Source of the DNA: Rhodoferax sp.
Lineage (GTDB): Bacteria > Pseudomonadota > Gammaproteobacteria > Burkholderiales > Burkholderiaceae_C
Direction: 5' to 3'
NCBI GenBank assembly: GCA_024235935.1
Contig: JACKLL010000006.1
Coordinates: 62,001 to 126,000 of the forward strand
Length of the DNA: 64,000 bases
Within the stretch, counting starts at the first letter, position 1. Each line of letters starts with the position of its first letter. The notes beneath the pieces are model-generated. The model did no database searches. It was given only the letters and a program-made list of their open reading frames with translations, and was not told the origin of the DNA. A program made the translations under genes and the position numbers. Below, one piece after another: positions 63,671 through 64,000 of the stretch.

Positions 63671-64000
63671 ATGCAGCAAGCAATGACCCAGAAATTGTCG
63701 ATCAAATCCAAAGTCGCATTGACGCTGGTGACAGCCGCATCCGCCGGCTGGCTCCACAGCCCGGCATTTGCGCAGAATTACCCGGTCACCACCGACCAGC
63801 GCGCAACCGCCAATCAGGTGGCCCAGACCGGCGTTGCGCTCAGCGAACTGGCTGCAAATGCGCCCGATAGCTACCTTATCAAGTCCGGCGACACCCTGTG
63901 GGCCATTTCCGGCATGTTCCTGAAGAGCCCATGGCGCTGGCCGGAACTTTGGGGCATGAACATGTCCGACATCCGCAACCCGCACCTGATCTATCCGGGC
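63671..64000 (+). CDS. LysM domain protein, N-terminal part
   Basis: The first 110 residues of a secreted protein, cut by the window end. A signal peptide ends at about AFAQ (residue 34). Near residue 70 the LysM motif begins: YLIKSGDTLWAISGMFL, then WRWPELWGMN and IRNPHLIYPG. LysM proteins upstream of def-fmt in beta-proteobacteria are thought to bind peptidoglycan. A second ATG at 63683 is possible. Confidence 0.9.
   Translation, partial: MQQAMTQKLSIKSKVALTLVTAASAGWLHSPAFAQNYPVTTDQRATANQVAQTGVALSELAANAPDSYLIKSGDTLWAISGMFLKSPWRWPELWGMNMSDIRNPHLIYPG

Overview
The window looks like a high-GC betaproteobacterial chromosome, most likely Burkholderiales. Supporting signs are the ptsN-hprK pair, the fur / bamE-dapB-exbB-exbD-leuS-lptE-holA-proA run, the pyk-fba-purC...purE-purK-sua5 set, the second N-type ATPase and a PEP-CTERM protein. 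The gene order recalls Alcaligenaceae from memory, but no species can be named. No rRNA, tRNA, IS element or CRISPR array was found. Most of the window is core housekeeping DNA with tightly packed operons and many ATGA overlaps.

Layout. 1-2.2 kb: the tail of an unknown gene, a lone receiver protein, a P-loop ATPase and an S4-domain pseudouridine-synthase relative whose catalytic Asp is replaced by Glu. 2.3-9.1 kb (minus): a complete nine-gene N-type ATPase operon, atpDCQRBEFAG, with a perfect FNR-type box upstream. 9.3-13.6 kb: a phosphonate-monoester-hydrolase-like sulfatase, ssb, mnmA and a Nudix hydrolase. 13.7-18.4 kb: the pntAA-pntAB-pntB transhydrogenase and a FadD-type ligase. Both pntB and the ligase gene are broken by one-base changes in short homopolymers, which suggests sequence error as much as decay. 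18.5-21.6 kb: a nucleosidase, corA and a patatin-like protein. 21.8-24.2 kb: hpf, ptsN, hprK and fur, without the usual upstream rpoN. 24.3-34 kb: bamE, dapB, exbBD, leuS, lptE, holA, proA and a MATE exporter. 34.2-36.5 kb: a DUF2059 protein and an orphan two-subunit ring-hydroxylating oxygenase resembling NagGH. 36.7-43.4 kb: a methyltransferase, pyrF, a divergent family-4 UDG, rimI-tsaB, an EamA transporter, PBP4 and a SemiSWEET. 43.6-44.4 kb: a PEP-CTERM protein behind a good sigma-54 promoter.

44.5-57.4 kb holds purine and glycolytic genes: sua5, purK, purE, purC, fba, pyk and pgk. Two items separate purE from purC: a convergent CnoX-like thioredoxin and a three-gene module of MBOAT acyltransferase, AMP-forming ligase and carrier protein. 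That module has the parts list of DltB-DltA-DltC and is the best candidate here for an uncharacterised system. It would activate an acyl or aminoacyl group, load it on a carrier and pass it across the membrane onto an envelope target. The glycolytic genes fba and pyk share tandem 11-bp GTAACCG repeats in their upstream regions. 57.4-64 kb: an EptA-type phosphoethanolamine transferase divergent from a GT39/ArnT-like glycosyltransferase, then def-fmt-azlC-azlD, and finally a LysM protein cut by the window end.

Two themes recur. One is anaerobic energy handling: the N-ATPase with its FNR box, and the transhydrogenase. The other is envelope modification: the Dlt-like module, EptA, the GT39 protein, PBP4, LptE, BamE and the PEP-CTERM protein. 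All functional statements rest on motif reading and remembered family knowledge; no search was run.
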